Part shown: positions 5,296 to 5,344 of the stretch, in pieces
How positions within the stretch are numbered: position 1 is the stretch's first letter
Layout: every line of letters begins with the position of its first letter
Assembly (NCBI GenBank): GCA_947629805.1
Contig: CANRFE010000083.1
Coordinates: 1-5,344, forward strand
Direction of reading: 5' to 3'
Source: an uncultured Clostridia bacterium
GTDB taxonomy: Bacteria; Bacillota; Clostridia; TANB77; CAG-508
Length of the DNA stretch: 5,344 nucleotides
Made by a program: the position numbers and the translations under genes
Notes under the pieces: generated by a model
The model's input: only the letters and a program-made list of their open reading frames with translations
Told to the model about the DNA's origin: nothing
The model's database searches: none

Positions 5296-5344
5296 CAGTC
5301 ACAATTGATCTATTCATATAATGTTTCCAAACAGACCCGTTTAC
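5249..5344 (-). pseudogene. Upstream avd sequence, apparently in two other frames
   Basis: Two short frames enter from the window edge. One reads KRVCLETLYE then TAG (5342-5310); the other reads VNGSVWKHYMNRSIVTDGRG and on to a TGA at 5251-5249. Joining LETLYE to MNRSIVTDG and then to the KKFLVAMEKIYEIG frame gives the usual Avd pattern of a helix, a short loop (often NIIT/KFIS-like) and the last helix. This suggests one or two further frame changes in avd. The pieces are very short and could match by chance, and the gene may also be read differently with sequence beyond 5344. Confidence 0.3.

Larger units (their letters stand above)
4046..5344 (-). other. Diversity-generating retroelement cassette (avd remnant, RT, TR)
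   Basis: The three core DGR parts lie together on one strand in the order avd, RT, TR. The target gene with its variable repeat is absent from the window and would be expected beyond 5344 or elsewhere in the genome. The better known order (Bordetella phage) is target, avd, TR, RT, so a TR placed directly after the RT stop is a variant layout. The cassette is flanked downstream by an intact OB-fold gene and rpoB, with no integrase, transposase or phage structural gene visible here. Confidence 0.85.

Overview
The window looks like chromosomal DNA of a low-GC Gram-positive bacterium, most likely a Clostridia-type Bacillota. The basis is a Firmicutes-style RpoB, strong AGGAGG ribosome binding sites, AT-rich spacers and a sigma-A-type promoter. 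The standard genetic code applies: Trp is TGG and no in-frame TGA interrupts rpoB. All recognisable genes lie on the minus strand, so the biological reading order runs from high to low coordinates.

Region A (5344 to about 4046) is a diversity-generating retroelement (DGR). In reading order it holds the C-terminal remnant of an Avd-like accessory protein, a DGR-type reverse transcriptase (RT) and an adenine/Asn-codon-rich template repeat (TR). The RT is split over three reading frames. Dropping one base near 5036 and one near 4360 gives a continuous 337-residue protein with all expected motifs: a DVTKFF first Asp, IGNYTSQ, YMDD, and a C-terminal GHIGYIKIANT block. The avd remnant also appears to change frame. 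The TR, read as protein, gives a typical DGR variable-region ending: NRGGNYNN, then Asn-rich sequence, then FRPTL and a stop. The matching variable repeat and target gene are not in the window.

Region B (4045 to 3872) follows the TR and holds three successive small hairpins, perhaps the 3' spacer of the TR RNA. Region C (3871 to 3623) is an intact 82-codon gene for a small OB-fold, SSB-like protein. Region D (3622 to 3133) is a long rpoB leader. It has a consensus-like promoter (TTGACA, 18 nt, TATACT), a terminator hairpin with a T-rich tail that could act as an attenuator, a short palindrome, and an AGGAGG site before a TTG start.

Region E (3132 to 1) is rpoB, the RNA polymerase beta subunit. 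It is open for 1044 codons and cut by the window edge before its last 130 to 150 codons. I read the whole frame and found no stop. An undamaged 3.1 kb rpoB beside several frame changes in about 1.15 kb of DGR argues that the breaks are real decay (or an unusual recoding) rather than a generally poor sequence. The RT and Avd would form the cDNA-synthesis complex copying the TR RNA with adenine mutagenesis into a target gene elsewhere. rpoB is functionally unrelated and seems to have its own promoter.
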